Below, piece by piece: positions 7,373 to 8,699 of a stretch of DNA of 8,699 nt. Within the stretch, counting starts at the first letter, position 1, and the number at the start of each line of letters is the position of its first letter. The DNA is from an uncultured Planctomycetaceae bacterium (GTDB lineage Bacteria; Planctomycetota; Planctomycetia; Pirellulales; UBA1268), in contig CAJAYZ010000260.1 in assembly GCA_903949225.1 (NCBI GenBank), positions 1 through 8,699 of the forward strand, read 5' to 3'. The position numbers were made by a program, and so were the translations under genes. A model generated the notes under the pieces. That model worked only from the letters and a program-made list of their open reading frames with translations, was not told where the DNA came from and did no database searches.

Positions 7373-8699
7373 ATGACATCTCCATTTCACACTGGCTCGG
7401 CATTTCCACACCGCGACGAATCGGCCTTCTCCCGCCGCGGCTGGCTCTCCACCGCCGCCGGTGGCCTCGGGGGAATGGCCCTCTCGTCGCTCCTCGCCGG
7501 TGAGGCGACAACGACCGGGCCCGCGCATCCGGCCCTCGTTTTCCCTGTCAAGGCGAAGCGGGTCGTGCAGCTGTTCATGGCCGGTGCCGCCAGCCACATC
7601 GATCTCTGGGACCACAAGCCGGAGCTCGTGAAGCGGCACGGCGAGGAGAGCGACTTCGGCGAGCCGGTCGAGGCCTTTCAAAACGGCCTGGGGCCGTGGC
7701 TCAAACCGGTGTGGGACTTCAAGGCCCACGGGGAGTGCGGCAAGATGCTCTCCGACGCCGTCGCGCCGCTCGGTGATGTCGTCGACCGGATGGCCTTCAT
7801 CCACAACATGGTGAGCACGTCGGGGGTTCATTCCGCGGCGACACTCCTTCAGTCAACCGGATTCGTTCTCCCCGGGTTTCCAGGCGCCGGCTGTTGGGTC
7901 GGCTACGCGCTCGGCTCGCTCAATGACAACCTCCCCACGTTCGTCGTCCTCCCCGATCACCGGGGCTACGGCTCCAACGGCGTGAAGAACTGGGACGCCG
8001 GCTTCCTCCCGGCGCAGTACAGCGGCACGGTCGTTCAGCCCGGGGCTGCCGAGCCGATCGCCGATCTCCATCCCCACGCATCGGCCCAGTGGCTCACGAC
8101 TGACTCCGACGCCGCCACCAGGCGCGCGCTCGCGCGCCTCAATCGGGCCCACCTCGACCGCCGAGAAGGCGACAGTCGCCTCGAGGCCCGGATCCGCACG
8201 TATGAATTGGCGGCCCGGATGCAGCTGGCGGCCCCTGAAGCGCTGTCACTGGCCGACGAGCCGGAGCACGTCCTGCGGATGTACGGCGTAGAGCCAGGCA
8301 AGTCCGACTGGCCGACCGAGATCAACGCCCCGGAGGAGACCCACCACTTCGGTCTCAAGTGCCTCACCGCCCGCCGCCTCCTCGAGCGCGGCGTCCGCTT
8401 CGTACAAGTCTGGAGTGGCAACGACAACGGCTTCCCGCGCCGCAACTGGGATTCCCACGAGGACGTCGAACGTGATCACGGGCCGCTCGCCCGCGGCATG
8501 GCCCATGGCGCCGCCGCCCTCATCAAGGATCTCGACCAGCGCGGCATGCTCGATGACACGCTCGTACTCTGGACAACCGAGTTCGGGCGGATGCCGAGTT
8601 CCCAGGCGGGACGGGGCCGCGATCACAATCCCTTCGTGTTCACCAACTGGCTCTGCGGCGCCGGGATCCGCGGTGGCGTCACGCACGGCGAGAGAGATC
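7373..8699 (+). CDS. DUF1501 family protein, Tat-exported (partner of gene C), 3' partial
   Basis: Second DUF1501 protein, substrate unknown. The frame runs open from the ATG at 7373 to the window end (442 full codons); roughly the last 50 residues, including the C-terminal HAT...LTDVHG region seen in gene B, are missing. The N-terminus carries a Tat signal, FSRRGWLS (RR at 21-22), followed by a Gly/Ala/Leu stretch ending near residue 43. Shared landmarks with B: KAKRVVQ, SHIDLWDHKPE, PTFVVLPDHRG, TYELAARMQ, ARRLLERGVRFVQ, RNWDSHE, WTTEFGR (400-406) and GRGRDHNP (Asp417, His418). The opening motif is AGAASHIDLWD where B has GGVSHIETFD, and D has an extra segment around residues 305-320 (KSDWPTEINAPEETHH region). 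B and D are therefore old paralogues, not a recent copy. It is probably in one transcript with C. The family assignment is certain. Confidence 0.94.
   Translation, partial: MTSPFHTGSAFPHRDESAFSRRGWLSTAAGGLGGMALSSLLAGEATTTGPAHPALVFPVKAKRVVQLFMAGAASHIDLWDHKPELVKRHGEESDFGEPVEAFQNGLGPWLKPVWDFKAHGECGKMLSDAVAPLGDVVDRMAFIHNMVSTSGVHSAATLLQSTGFVLPGFPGAGCWVGYALGSLNDNLPTFVVLPDHRGYGSNGVKNWDAGFLPAQYSGTVVQPGAAEPIADLHPHASAQWLTTDSDAATRRALARLNRAHLDRREGDSRLEARIRTYELAARMQLAAPEALSLADEPEHVLRMYGVEPGKSDWPTEINAPEETHHFGLKCLTARRLLERGVRFVQVWSGNDNGFPRRNWDSHEDVERDHGPLARGMAHGAAALIKDLDQRGMLDDTLVLWTTEFGRMPSSQAGRGRDHNPFVFTNWLCGAGIRGGVTHGERD

Noticed and set aside
5232..7511. Very long minus-strand ORF (759 codons) opposite gene C and the start of D
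   Set aside because: It is an antisense shadow of a clearly real multi-domain gene. It runs across the C-D gap and lacks recognisable motifs.
2764..8699. Annotating genes B and D as sulfatases
   Set aside because: Some pipelines transfer this name to DUF1501 proteins, but neither B nor D has the C/S-x-P-x-R formylglycine motif that defines sulfatases.
1..8699. Recent tandem duplication of a 4-kb unit
   Set aside because: A versus C and B versus D share motifs but differ widely in sequence, in middle domains and in gene junctions. Identical DNA is limited to short runs over conserved motifs, so the duplication is old or the modules were brought together.

Overview
The window looks like chromosomal DNA of a planctomycete (phylum Planctomycetota; a GC-rich Pirellulales-type member is plausible, but no marker gene is present to settle it). 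The assignment rests on the gene families. All four genes belong to the PSCyt1/PSCyt2/PSD1 (DUF1549/DUF1553) and DUF1501 families, which are expanded mainly in planctomycetes and related PVC bacteria. No tRNA, rRNA, CRISPR array, transposase or attachment site was seen.

Layout: the window is almost fully coding on the plus strand and consists of two consecutive copies of a two-gene module. Module 1 is gene A (1-2774, 5' end outside the window; end of PSCyt1, then PSCyt2, LamG-like domain, PSD1), followed with an 11-nt overlap by gene B (2764-4257; Tat-exported DUF1501 protein). After a 77-bp gap comes module 2: gene C (4335-7325; Sec signal peptide, PSCyt1, PSCyt2, discoidin-like domain, PSD1). 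A 47-bp gap holding a perfect 7-bp-stem hairpin then leads to gene D (7373 to the window end; Tat-exported DUF1501 protein, 3' end outside the window). There is no gene-free stretch longer than 77 bp.

How the genes may work together: A and C look like secreted multi-domain proteins with c-type haem motifs (CxxCH) and, between PSCyt2 and PSD1, an exchangeable binding domain: LamG-like in A, discoidin-like in C. B and D are alkaline-phosphatase-fold-like DUF1501 proteins with twin-arginine signals. Each haem protein is thus paired with one Tat-exported partner in the cell envelope. The pairing is characteristic of planctomycetes, but to my knowledge its biochemical reaction has not been established. 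A redox-linked role in handling polymers or polysaccharides is inference only.

Several obvious ORF starts are wrong. Gene A has no real start here, B and C start well downstream of their longest ORFs, and gene D has no stop codon in the window and is easily missed.
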